DNA of 64,000 nucleotides. Origin: Hippopus hippopus (lineage: Eukaryota; Mollusca; Bivalvia; Cardiida; Cardiidae). Under the pieces are notes generated by a model, which saw only the letters and a program-made list of their open reading frames with translations, ran no database searches and was not told where the DNA came from. This document shows, in pieces, positions 53,649-64,000 of this stretch. Both the position numbers and the translations under genes were made by a program. The stretch lies in NCBI GenBank assembly GCA_946811185.2, contig OX328109.1:41152129-41216128 (forward strand), written 5' to 3'. Each line of letters starts with the position of its first letter. The first letter of the stretch is position 1.

Positions 53649-53772
53649 TTAACCCTATACCACACGATCTCGAGTTGAACAGAAAAAGGTTTTGAAATCA
53701 TTGTGGTAAAAGGAGAAAATGCTGCTTATTTTTCAGGGTCATTAAAACTCGGGTTGTGTAGTAAAGATTGAA
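53649..53772 (+). repeat. MITE-1 copy, internally deleted
   Basis: TTAACCCTATACCACACGAT, TTGTGGTAAAAGGAGAAAAT, then CAGGGTCATTAAAACTCGGG (a left end reversed) and TTGTGTAGTAAAGATTGAA. The right end looks like a second, inverted left end. Confidence 0.6.
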
Positions 53773-53935
53773 ACTAAAGGTGAAGTATACATGTATGTAG
53801 AGAAGGAAATTAACTTTCTATAAATTACATGGAAAATTGTGCATTCATTCTAATCTAGTGTAAGATTTTTAGTGCCTTTTATGTTTTTGGGAGTGTTTAT
53901 TTGTTTGGGATTCCAAGGGTTGTAACAGTTTACAA

Positions 53936-54133
53936 GGGTCCATATTCACCAGTCATTCTTGAGAATATTCTTTGTCTTATTCTCAAACATTTTTGAAACT
54001 TGAAAGTAACACAACTTCTGATTGGCTAAACCATTTGGTTTAGCCAATCAGAAGTTGTGTTACTTTCAAATTTAGAAAATCCTGGAGAATAAGACTATAA
54101 ACGTTCTTAAGAATGGATGATGAATACGGACCC
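53936..54133. repeat. 198-bp palindromic MITE
   Basis: GGGTCCATATTCA and TGAATACGGACCC are the inverted ends. The centre is an almost perfect hairpin: GTAACACAACTTCTGATTGG on the left arm with its complement on the right, meeting at CCATTTGG. GTCTTATTCTC and GAGAATAAGAC pair further out. Confidence 0.8.
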
Positions 54134-54135
54134 TG

Positions 54136-56641
54136 ATGACAATATCTTTGACTTGTCCAAATTCAAAGCATTTGCAGACAACAAATGTTGTTGAGATGAT
54201 GAGATTTGTCTTTGGATGGAAAGAGAACATTGTGGGTCACCAGCATTTTCTCCTTTTGTTTTTAGCTCCACTGGCCGAAGGCCAGCGGGCTTATGTCATG
54301 GCCTGTTGTCCGTCGTGCGTCCGTCCGTCCGTCCGTTAACTTTTTTTTAAAACGTCTTCTTCTCTGAAACTACCCATCCAATTTTGATGAAACTTCACAG
54401 AAATGATCCTGCCATGGTCCTCTTCAGAATTTCTTGAAAGAATTTAATTCCTTTAAAAACTCTGGTTGCCATGGCAACAAAACTGAAAAATTTTGAAAAT
54501 CTTTGAAAATCTTCTTGTCTGAAACCGTAAGGCCAAGGGCTACCAAATTTGGCATGTAGCTTTATCTAGTGGACCTCTACCAAGTTTCTTCAATTTATAG
54601 CCCTGGGGTCAAAATTGGCCCCGCCCCGGGGGTTACAAGTTATACATGGGCTTATTTAGGGAGAACTTTAAAATTCCTCTTCTACCTAGCCATAGGGCCT
54701 AGAGCTACCAAATTTGGCATGTAGCTTTATCTAGTGGACCTCTGCCAAGATTGTTCAAATTATAGCCCTGGGGTCAAATTAGGCCCTGCCCGGGGGTAAC
54801 AAGTTTTACATGGGCTTATATAACAAGTTTTACATGGGCTTATATAGGGAGAACTTTAAAATTCTTCTTTGACCTAGCCATGGGGCCTAGGGCGACCAAA
54901 TTTGGCATGTAGCTTTATCTAGTGGACCTGTACCAAGGGTGTCCAAATTATAGCCGAGGGTCAAATTTGACTTCGCTCCGGGGGGTAACATGTTTTACAT
55001 GGGCGGGCTTATATAGGAAAATCTTTTGCATCTAGCTATAAGGGCTAGGGCTATCAAATTTTGCATTTAGCTTTATCTAGGGGGTCTCTATCAAGGGTGC
55101 CCAAATTATAGCCCAGGGGGTCAAATGTAGCCCCACCCCAGGGGGTCACAAGTTCTACATGGTCTTATATAAGGAAACTTTAATAATCTACTTGTACATA
55201 GCCATATTTAGGCCTAGGGCTACCAAATTTTGCATGTAACTTTATATAATGGGCCTGTACCAAGAGGGCCCAAATTTTAACTTTGGGGGTCAAGTTTGAC
55301 TCCACACCAGGGGTCACAAGTTTTACATTGGCTTTTATAGTGAAAACTTGATAAACCTGTGTCATGGATCACATATTTTACAGGGCCTTTTATTCAGCAA
55401 ACTTGTTTTACATGACTTTTTATTGGGCAAGATTAAAAAATCTTTTTGTTTATAACCACACATTCTAGTTTCATATTGTAGGTCTGGGGTCAAAATTGCC
55501 TTCATTCCAGGGATCGCAAGTTTAACATGGGCTTCAAAATATTGTCACTTCAATTTAAACATTAATCAAGGGAAATAACTCTTTTTATGAAAGATAAAGT
55601 TCGTTACTATTTACCTCCCTTGATTATCAAGCTGCAGTGATACATGATTGGTGCTAGACAAGTTTTTTAGCTCCACTGGCCGAAGGCCAGCAGGCTTATG
55701 TTATGGCCCGTTGTCCGTTGTGCGTCCATCCGTATGTTAACTTTTTAGCTCACTTGAGCACAACGTGCTCAAGGGGAGCTTTTAGGATCACCTGGTGTCC
55801 GTCGTGCGTCGTGTGTCGTCAACAATTCTTTAAACATCAACTCCTCCTAAACCACTGGGCGGATTTGGACCAAACTTGGCTGGAATGTTCCTTGGAAGGT
55901 CCTCTTTAAAAACTGTTCACAGAATTTGATTCCATCAAAAACTCTGGTTGCCATTGCAACCAAATGGAATTTTTCAGGGAATTCTTTAAAAATCTTCTCC
56001 TCTGAAACCACGGGTCAGATTTTGAAATAATTTCACAGATATGCTCCTTGGGTGACCCTTTTTAAAAATTGTTCGTAAAATTTTGATCCGTCAAAAAATG
56101 TGGCTCTGGTGAATGGAGGCTTCTTGCACCATATAGAAATGAAGGAATTCTTCAAAATTCTTCTTCTCTGAAACCGCTGGTCAGATTTCGAAATAATTTC
56201 ACAGGATTGTTCCTTGGGTGACCCTTTTCAAAAACTGTTCGTCAAATTTTGATCCGTCAAAAAACGTGGCTCTGGTGAATGGGGGCTTCTTGCACTATAC
56301 AGAAATGAAGGAATTCTTTAAAAATCTTCTCCTCTGAAACAGCAGGTCAGATTTTGAAATAATTTCACAGGATTGTTGCTTGGGTGACCTTTTTCAAAAA
56401 TTGTTCGTAAAATTTTGATCCGTCAAAAAATGTGGCTCTGGTGAATGGGGGCTACTTGCACTATATGGAAATTTAGAAATTCTTAAAAATTCTTCTCTGA
56501 AACGACTGGTCAGAATTTTACTTAATAGCCAGTGGAGCGATACAGGGCCATCATGGCCCTCTTGTTTTAAGAGTGGTTTCAAAAGCCTTCTTTCTTAGAG
56601 TTGGTAATAAAAAGAGCACAGGATTGTTTGGTAAAAGGTTG
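54136..56641 (-). repeat. MITE-1 split by a family B insertion
   Basis: Left half 54136-54260 (GACTTGTCCAAATTCAAAGC, ATTTGCAGACAAC, ACCAGCATTTTCTCC) and right half 56570-56641 (TTTCAAAAGCCTTCTTTCTT, GATTGTTTGGTAAAAGGTTG). The order shows that the family B element inserted into a pre-existing MITE-1. Confidence 0.7.
54264..56567 (+). mobile_element. tandem-core element, family B with a nested family A2 piece
   Basis: AGCTCCACTGGCCGAAGGCC at the left and AGCCAGTGGAGCGATACAGG plus AGGGCCATCATGGCCCT at the right. Seven or so ~155-bp B units fill 54400-55340. A second B start lies at 55671 and a family A start (AGCTCACTTGAGCACAACG) at 55747, followed by three to four A2 units; no A right end is present before the B end. 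The structure suggests template switching or recombination between two families. Confidence 0.65.
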
Positions 56642-57184
56642 AAATCTTTCACTTCTTGAGATAAAATGGCAGGCTTTGACTTTGAAAACCTCCTATACTA
56701 ACAAAAAGGCAGTCTGATCTTGACCTACACTGTAGGCAAAAGCAACTAAAGATGTGCTAAATGATTTAGGAGTTGATGTAGTTTTCATGTCTGTAATTTT
56801 GAATTTTATCACATACATATAACTTACTACTCTTGTTTTCGGCATAATACTGCCATTTCAAAATTTTCTTACCTTACACATGGTTAAGATAAGCATTATG
56901 TGATGTCTTAAGTGACTTCATTAAACAACTTCTAGAAATTTGCGTCAGATTTTGCTGTTGGAAATTCCCGTGTGTGCAAAACTTTGCATATTCTGACCTC
57001 AAGTCTGTGATATATTTTTATGTGATAAAAATGTGACATTAGTTAAAATTTTGTTGGCATTTGAGATAAAATTAGATTCAACTTGTCTGAAATGATTTTT
57101 TTCTAGACTTGTTTGATAAAATTCTACCTGAAATGCTAATTTATGTTGGATAATATAGATATATGTGATACATTTATTTGCACA
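56642..57184. other. no gene; MITE-2 trace
   Basis: GGCAGTCTGATCTTGACCTA at about 56707 is a MITE-2 core fragment. The remainder is AT-rich without features. Confidence 0.4.
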
Positions 57185-57196
57185 TTTATTTCATGT

Positions 57197-57507
57197 TGAT
57201 TGATTGAATTTGTGTTTATTTATCATCGCCACTGGTTGACCATATGGGCAACGCCCCCTGAAGGCAGTTAGTATTGTTACGGGGGATAGTGCAGATACAG
57301 GACGAAACCCATCCTAAGTTACGCCTTGTTCTTTTACGTGCTTGGTGTATAGCACCATCACACGGGACCTTGGTTTTACGTCTCATCCGAAAGACTATCA
57401 GTAATTTTAGATGACCAGCCATGGGGATCGAACCCACACCCTGAAGTAACCTGAAACATTACGTTCACGAGTCCTACGCTCTACCTATTGAGCTTTGTGG
57501 GCTGGAC
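57197..57507 (-). repeat. full-length tRNA-derived SINE, second family
   Basis: On the minus strand the head reads AGCCCACAAAGCTCAATAGG, with an A-box (AGCTCAATAGGTAGAGCG) and B-box (GGTTCGATCCCC). The central block TCTTTCGGATGAGACGTAAA then GGTCCCGTGTG is a motif found in tRNA-SINEs of several animal groups. The tail is ATTCAATCAATCA. The 12-bp duplication TTTATTTCATGT flanks it (57185-57196 and 57508-57519). It differs from the 16268 family outside the Pol III boxes and tail. Confidence 0.9.
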
Positions 57508-57550
57508 TTTATTTCATGTACATGTGTATGTTATTTATATCTATCATCCA

Positions 57551-60303
57551 TTCCGAGTTTATCAATTCTAATTGACAACTCTAGTAATGCAGGCCGGGAA
57601 TGTCTAGCCTAGGGACTCTACCTAATAACTCTAGTATTGCAGACCTGGAATGTCGAGTCTAGGGATTGCAGGGCTGGCATTTGTCCAGCCTAGGATATCT
57701 TACTGATATTAAGTCGAGTCTATGGATTCAAACTGAAACTGTAGTATATTAGACCCGGCAAGTCTGGGGAATCTAACTGATAATACTTCTAGTATTGTAG
57801 GCCTGGCATGTCGAGTGAAGGGAATCTAACTGGTAAGTGCGACACTGCAGGCCTTGCATGTCGACTCTATGGTAACCTAGTATTGCAGGCCTGGCATGTT
57901 GATTTTAGGGATTCCTACTAGTATCCTGGTATTGGAGATCGGGCCTGTCAAATTTAGGGAATATAAGTGTTAACCTTAGTATTGCAGACCTTGAATGTCA
58001 AGTCTTGGGATTCTAAATGATAATGTTTCTTGTATTCAAGGCCTGACATGTCGAGTCTAGGCATTCTTACTGATAATAATTCTAGTATTGCAGGCCTTGC
58101 ATGTTGAGTCTAGAGATTTTAACTGATAACACAAGTATTACAGACCTGGCATGACCAGTCTAGGGAGTCTATCTAATAACTCTTGTACTGTAAGCCTGGC
58201 ATGTCAAGTCCATGGGTTGTAATTCATAATAATTCTTGAAATGCAGACCTGGCTTTCGAGTCTACGAGAACTGATAATTCTAGTAATGCAGGCCTGAAAT
58301 GTCGAGTCCAGAGAATCTTACTGATAACACAAGTATTGAAGGCCTTTCATGTCAAGTCTAAGATTCTTACTGATGACTCTGGTTGTAGGCCTTGCATGTC
58401 GGGTCTAGAAATTCTAACTAATAACTCAATAATTGCATGTCGAGACAAAGGACTCAAATGGCATGTCGGGTCTAGAGATTCTTATAGCTCAAGTATGACC
58501 GGCCTAGCATGTCGAGTATAGGGATTCTAACTGATAACTCTAGTATTGCTTGCCTTACATGTGGAGTCTATCGAATCTAGCTGAAATCTATTGTATTGCA
58601 GGTGTAGTATGTCGAGTCTAGAGATACATGTATTTACAGGTAAGTCTAGTATTGAAGGCCACACATGTTGAGTCTAGGGATTCTAACTGATAACTATAGT
58701 ATTTCAGACCTGGCATGTCGAGTCCAGGGATTCTAACTGATGATTCTAGTGCTGCAGGCCTAGTATGTCAAGTCTAGACATTTTAACTGATAATTATGGT
58801 ATTGCAGGCCTTTAATGTCGAGTCAAGGGATACTAACTGATGACTCTAGTATTGCAGGCCTGTCCTGTCAAGTATATGGATTATAACTGATAGCTCAAAT
58901 ACTGTAGGCATGGTATGTCGAGTCTAGGGATTCTGATTGTAACTGCGGTACTTCAAGCCTACCATGTCAAGTGTAGAATTTTTTAACAATAAGTCTAGTA
59001 TTGCAGTTCTGGCATGTCAGTTCCAAAGATTCTAACCGATGACTCAAATTTTTAGGCCTGGTATGTCTAGTTTGAGGGTTGTAACAGATAACTAGTATTG
59101 CAGGTCTGGTATAATGAGTCTAGAGATTCTCGATAGCTCTTGTATTGCAGGTATGGTATGTCGAGTCTAGAGACTTTAGCTTACAACTAAAGTATTGCAG
59201 GCCTTAACTCATAACTAAAGTATTGCACGCCTAGCATGTCGAGTCTGGATTCAAACTGATAACTCAAGTAATATAGACCTGGTATGTTGAGTCTAGGATT
59301 ACTAACCGATAACTCAAGTATTTGCAGGCTTGGTGTGATGAGTTTAGGGATTTAAACAGATAACTCTAGTAATGCAGTCCTTGTGTGTCGAGTCTAGGGT
59401 TTCTAAACAATAACTCTAGTGTTTCAGGGTCGATATGTCGAGTCGAGAGATTTTAACTAATTACTCTAGTTTTGCAGGCTGGGCATGTCGAGTCTGGGGA
59501 TTGTAACTGATAGCTCTAGTATTACAGGCCTGTCATGTCGAGTACATGTATATGGATTCTAACTGATATCTCAAGTACTATAGGCCTGGCATGTCGAGTC
59601 TAGGGATTCTGACTGTAACTGCGGTACTGCAAGCCTAGCATAGCGACTCTAGGGATTCTAACCAATAACTCTTGTATTGCAGGTCTGGCATGTCGAGTCT
59701 AAGGATTCTAATACCTTGAGATTTTTAGGCCTGGTATGTCAAGTCTAGGGATTCTAACTGATAGCTCTAGTATTGCAGACCCAGCATGTCGAGTCTAGAG
59801 ACTCTAACTTATAACTTAAGTATTGCAGGTCTAGCATGTCGAGTCTAGAGACTCTAACTTATAACTTAAGTATTGCAGGTCTAGCATGTCGAGTCCATGG
59901 ATTCTAACTGATAACCCAAGTAATATAGACCTGGTATGTCTAGTCTAGGTTTCTAACCGAATAACTTAAGTATTGTAGGCTTGACATGATGTTTTCAGTT
60001 ATTCTAACCGATAATTCTAGTATTGCCGGCTGGGCATGTCGAGCTGGGGATTTTTACTGATAACTCTAGTATTGCAGGCCTTGCATGTCGAGTCTAGGGA
60101 TTCAAACTGGTAACTCTAGTGATTAAGGCCTGGCTTGTCAAGTGAAGGAAATCTAACTGATAACTCCTGTACTGCAGGCCTTGCATGTCGAGTCCAGGGA
60201 TTCTGACTGCATTTGCAGTTAAGCGATTTGAGCTGATAACTGTAGTTATGAAGGCCTGGCATGTCGAGTCTAGGGATTCTAACTGATAACTCAAGTATTA
60301 CAA
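57551..60303 (+). repeat. ~50-bp tandem array, about 55 units
   Basis: The unit is TCTAGTATTGCAGGCCTGGC, ATGTCGAGTCTAGGGATTCT, AACTGATAAC (50 bp). Units differ by substitutions and small indels; adjacent units at about 59770-59890 are nearly identical, showing recent local copying. A higher-order duplication relates about 58790-59350 to 59460-60010 (shared unusual variants such as TATATGGATT, ACTGCGGTACT and GTAATATAGACCTGG at 650-675 bp offset). No ORF. Diverged arrays of the same unit occur at 23822 and 32591. Confidence 0.95.
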
Positions 60304-60354
60304 AGTCCGTAACAAAGAAACAAATGTAGAAATGCATGGCTGAAACACAAACCG

Positions 60355-60450
60355 CATCTGGCGGAATTTGAACCCACGACGGACAAGATCCTCATTTTCC
60401 GAGGTTTAAAAGACCAATACCTTAACCTCTGAGCTAAAGAGATATCTCCC
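60355..60450 (-). repeat. tRNA-like sequence, probable SINE head or tRNA pseudogene
   Basis: On the minus strand: GGGAGATATCTCTTTAGCTC, AGAGGTTAAGG, a variable region, then GTGGGTTCAAATTCCGCC. A- and B-box patterns are present. The acceptor stem does not pair well, so a functional tRNA is unlikely. It borders the right edge of the ~50-bp array. Confidence 0.55.
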
Positions 60451-60543
60451 TAACACAGTTATTAGGTATTGTATTTAAATCGGGACGAAGCCATGCATGA
60501 AGGAGTGGTCTCCCGTAACACAGAGCATGGGCCATATATTTTT

Positions 60544-60859
60544 AAGCCGAGCCCCCATAGCTCAGTCGGTAGCGTACAGGACTTGAGAACAGGGGGTCGC
60601 TGGTTTGATTACCGGCTTGGCCAACTTCTTTCTGAGGATTGATGATAGTCATTGAGACAGGATTCATTCCTCTCTCACTGTTGACCTTTGTTTCAACTAT
60701 GGTTATGTGAGAAAGCAGCCAGTGGCTTGGACAGAACATTGTGCGGAGTACTGGTAAAAGAAACTAGTAGGAGAGCAATGATAGGTGCACTGACCGCTGC
60801 AATAGAACTGAAATAATGTTGAAAACGGCGTTAAACACCATACAATTAATCAATCATTT
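60544..60859 (+). repeat. full-length tRNA-derived SINE
   Basis: Same family as 16268-16596. Head AAGCCGAGCCCCCATAGCTC with TAGCTCAGTCGG A-box and GGTTTGATTAC B-box; body with GCAGCCAGTGGCTTGG; tail GTTGAAAACGGCGTTAAACA then ATTAATCAATC. The duplication ATATATTTTT flanks it (60534-60543 and 60860-60869). Confidence 0.9.
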
Positions 60860-60869
60860 ATATATTTTT

Positions 60870-63334
60870 GACAGTGAAAGGGTTAACGAGGCTCGTCTTA
60901 ATACGATAAAAGAAACTTTTATTCAAATGGTTATATAGAAATTAGAAATTAAAAGAAGAAAAAAAAAAAGGTTTCCACAAGTAAAAACAAGATTTATTCA
61001 CAATACAGGCGATGTTCATGTAAAATCAATAAATCAGAAGCAAAGAAGTAATGTAGAAAAAGTCACCAATGTAACAATGAAATATTTTCAGTCTCGACGA
61101 CAAAAAATGTATATGGAAAGATAAATACCAGGAATTAAACTTTAAAGCACTGAACCCATAAATTTATCTATCATGGTGGGAGTAAGCCTTCCCTAGGGTA
61201 TCGATTTACGGTAGCCACCGTTGTCTAACTGTTGTCATAGATAAATCCGAAAATATGTCCGGAGATGCCCGCAGAATAAACATGTCCCCACTTTTGAGCA
61301 GGACGCAGATAGGTCAGTTGAATATCCCCCCCCCCCCCATGCCGTTCTTTAATTCTAACCTCGGCGGAAGAATACGTTTTACTTTTTCTGAAGTCATCTT
61401 TAGAAACTCTTTAGTGTCATGAATGTGACCTCTAGTCATATCTCAAATTTGTTTTAGTCACATTCCATAAATGATACAGCTACACTAATACATGTACTGC
61501 AAATGAGTCAATTACACTGGTAAGTTTCATGATCATGACTTAGTCATATCCCTACAATGACTGCTATACACTTACAAATTTCCGAAATGTGGCTTGTAGT
61601 CCAATTCCACAGTGGGCCCGTATACATACGCAATTAAAGGTGACGAATGTGACTTCTAGTCATCAAATGCCATAAATATCTCTACGAGATGTTTCCACTC
61701 ATACGGGCGAAGTACCGCCTATATAGGACATCTCGACCCAGAAGGACTATTTTTGGCCATTTTGAATTTCCGAAAATGTAGAAAAATATCCATACTTCAA
61801 CTTCCTTGACAACTAGAAGATTTATTTAAAACAAGAAGAATTCAACACAGTCTAACTAAAGCCACAAGATTGAATTCCAATTAATTTTGTTAAAGTTTGT
61901 TTAAATGTAGATCTACACCATTTCGCCTTTGTTCGCGAATCATGACTAGAAAAGTAAAAAAAAATATCGATATTGATACATGTAGTTTCAATGACGTATG
62001 ACAGGAGCTTGCGTTGACGTCATTTTCTGATGTTCGGCCTCAATTCCGTTCGTCCTTTTGCAGTTCGCCTTATTTCGTGTTCGTTCTGATACTTCAACAC
62101 CCTTACCCATGTCCTATGCTCTTTTACCCTTTGTTCACAAGGCTAATGAATTACCAATTACTGACTTATTCCGAGTGATGATTTAATTAATAAAAATAAA
62201 TATTGTTGATTTCGAGAAAGCTGACATGAGGACGAGGGATAGATAGTTGGTTACTACACGCAGCGAAGTGGATAAAATATATTTTTCGGCTGGGAGGAGG
62301 GTGAGAAACAGACAAAGAGAGATGGATTATTATGGGGTTGGGTCATTTTCAGAGAAGATGGATGGATGGGTGGATAGATATGTGATTTGAATATGAAAGA
62401 AGAGGAGAAAGATGTACAGGTGGATAAAAATGTTAAGTTTTAGTATCATTAGATCTATATATATGCAGCTTACAAGATTTTAGAAAAATCCCAGCTGTCA
62501 AGATCATGGAGATCTACCCAGAGTTTCAAGTAATTCAGATGTAGACAAGCAAAATCCCAGATAGATTCTTCCAGTTGGTAAGCAGAGCTACAGACAATAT
62601 GTACACATGTATATTCACGCATTATCAGAGGTGCGAAACGGGCTGATGCTGGTGGAAAAATGTCCTCGCCGCAAGGAGTATATAGATCTAGGCCTGGACC
62701 CGCTAAACTGGTTTTCGCTTAATGCGGTGGCTTTTGACCTGTTTCTTGGTTTTGATAAACTCAAACGAATAAATGGCAATTTGCTATTCGTCAAAATATG
62801 GACATCCTTTTTACCTGCAGGACTCTTGCAGGCCTATTTGCAATGAATATGATAGGGGATAATCCTTTTCTCGTACTAATTGGCAAATTTGATATTCTGT
62901 AAGTGTCACCCAATCTAACCAATTAAAAATGTATACGTTGCTACATGACTATTGTTCAGACACACCAAAGATAATTTTAATTAACATCTAATCTTGAAAA
63001 CATCTAGATCTGTAGTTGAAATTTTTGCTTTTCGACGATATGCCAAGCAGGAAAGAGAGGCATTTTCTGGCGATTTTACTTTTTATGATTTCTCTTCACA
63101 TTGAACTCAAAAAGAATTTTCAAATATTCATATTCAAGTGCCTTGTACGCTGTCTATATATGTTTAGAGGTATTTCTTGTTCAATGCATATAGATCTATA
63201 CAAATTTTTCGCGCATAGGAACTATAGATCTACACCTCTGCATTGCGAAATGAAAATGAACAAAACTTCTTAAGCACACAGAAACATATTATATACGGGT
63301 ACATGTATTTGTATGTTTAATTTGTATAATGGCA
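60870..63334. other. no recognisable gene; C-run
   Basis: Nothing supported over about 2.4 kb, apart from a run of about 14 C near 61326-61339 and short purine-rich stretches (62330-62420). Short open frames here (up to 85 aa) lack coding features. Confidence 0.4.
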
Positions 63335-63555
63335 CTGTCAACATTATTTCAGTTATATAATGGCAGCCAGTGCACCTATTCATGCTTTCCTGGGATGCCT
63401 TTTATCAGGATTTCACACTAACTTCTTCCCAAGCCACTGGCTGCTTTCCTACCTAACCTTCACAAAAACAACAATCAGTGGTGGCAGAAGGTTGAATCCT
63501 GTCGCAATGACTATCATCAATCTTTGGATTCTAGCCAGCGACCCCTGATCATTTG
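63335..63555 (-). repeat. SINE copy, head damaged
   Basis: Minus-strand match to the 16268 family: GTGCACCTATTCATGCTTTC, AGCCACTGGCTGCTTTCC, AATGACTATCATCAATC (all as seen on +), then a piece of the B-box region (GCCAGCGACCCC). The tail has lost the AATC repeats. Confidence 0.75.
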
Positions 63556-63881
63556 GGGCTAATTTTCTTCACGGGTGAAAGGAGTGCTGCCATAAAAATT
63601 TACAGGGCAATGTCACGTAACCATATCTGAACTGATCACTTATTTTATTAATTATGTTTTAATATACTTGAGAAAAAGGTGTATTTCGCCCATTTCTACG
63701 CTTTGCCTATTTTCATATTATCCCACAAATATGAGACATCTACAATACTTAAATGACCAACTTTTCATGAATGTTACTTTAGTGATATCCAACAAGTGAC
63801 TTGTATACACTTACAGATTCAGATCAAATCGCTCGACCGTATTACGATGGGTGATATGCACCTAAGTACCAGTACATTTCT
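63556..63881. other. no recognisable feature
   Basis: No supported gene or repeat. Confidence 0.35.
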
Positions 63882-64000
63882 GCGTCGGAAATACACCGCT
63901 TAACATTGTAAGGCTCCACTTAAAAAAGTAAAGCACGAGTCACAATTTCTAGTGAAAACTTTCTAAATACATTTCCGATGACTAGCAGTTTGTACATTCA
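63882..64000 (+). repeat. dispersed repeat shared with 17490-17622
   Basis: GGAAATACACCGC, ACATTGTAAGGCTCCACTT, ACTTTCTAAATACAT and GTTTGTACATTCA align in order with the earlier copy. It runs off the window end. Confidence 0.6.

Noticed and set aside
57551..60303. CRISPR-like array of ~50-bp units
   Set aside because: The whole unit repeats without unique spacers, and the context is eukaryotic with SINEs and introns. It is a minisatellite.
60355..60450. Functional tRNA gene
   Set aside because: A- and B-boxes are present but the acceptor stem is poor and the spacing is long; more like a SINE head or pseudogene.

Overview
The window reads as nuclear DNA of an animal, most likely a bivalve mollusc. 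It is AT-rich and gene-poor, has spliced C2H2 zinc-finger coding exons with GT/AG signals, and contains no operons. It is packed with short non-autonomous transposons, tRNA-derived SINEs ending in AATC repeats, and elements with repeated cores that look like those common in clam, mussel and oyster genomes. The taxon is inferred from repeat style, not from a marker gene.

Host-type coding sequence is sparse. The one intact gene body is a C2H2 zinc-finger gene at 48594-49790 (+; 398 aa, eight fingers, preceded by a splice acceptor). A close paralogue at 13622-14997 (+) is a pseudogene with at least three lesions. One isolated exon of an R/G/S-rich protein lies at 6497-6666 (-) with good splice signals. 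The other coding traces belong to transposons: a Tc1-like transposase at 37922-38929 (-; two stops and a replaced catalytic Asp), the C-terminal tail of a LINE polyprotein at 12476-12676, a broken PHD-like zinc-finger exon inside a DNA transposon at 34765-34882, and three weak ORFs inside inverted-repeat elements.

Layout. From 1 to 13 kb there are MITE fragments, a CAGGGC element (4748-5939), a hAT-like element (8297-9132) and a 2.2-kb inverted-repeat element (9363-11607). From 13 to 23 kb come the zinc-finger pseudogene, a full SINE, a long hairpin and MITEs. From 23.8 to 30.4 kb a 6.35-kb element with about 450-bp terminal inverted repeats sits inside a relic ~50-bp tandem repeat. From 30.4 to 35.4 kb there are tandem arrays, a second relic of the ~50-bp repeat, and a transposon family carrying the PHD-like exon. 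From 36 to 47.9 kb is a dense nest of tandem-core elements (probably Helentron-associated), including a four-level nest at 40.1-42 kb and a 2.57-kb foldback element at 43219-45789. From 48 to 57 kb come the intact zinc-finger gene, a run of MITEs joined at TTAA sites, and more tandem-core elements. From 57.5 to 60.3 kb is the main ~50-bp array with higher-order duplication, flanked by SINEs. The last 3.1 kb is mostly unassigned.

Two home-named families recur. MITE-1 (about 230 bp, TTAA target, CCCTTTACCACAC ends, central palindrome around GGTAACC) and MITE-2 (TTAA target, palindromic core AGATCAGACTGCACA) probably derive from piggyBac-like transposases acting in trans. I see no prokaryotic-style system or CRISPR. 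The novelty lies in the transposon architecture and the dispersed ~50-bp repeat.
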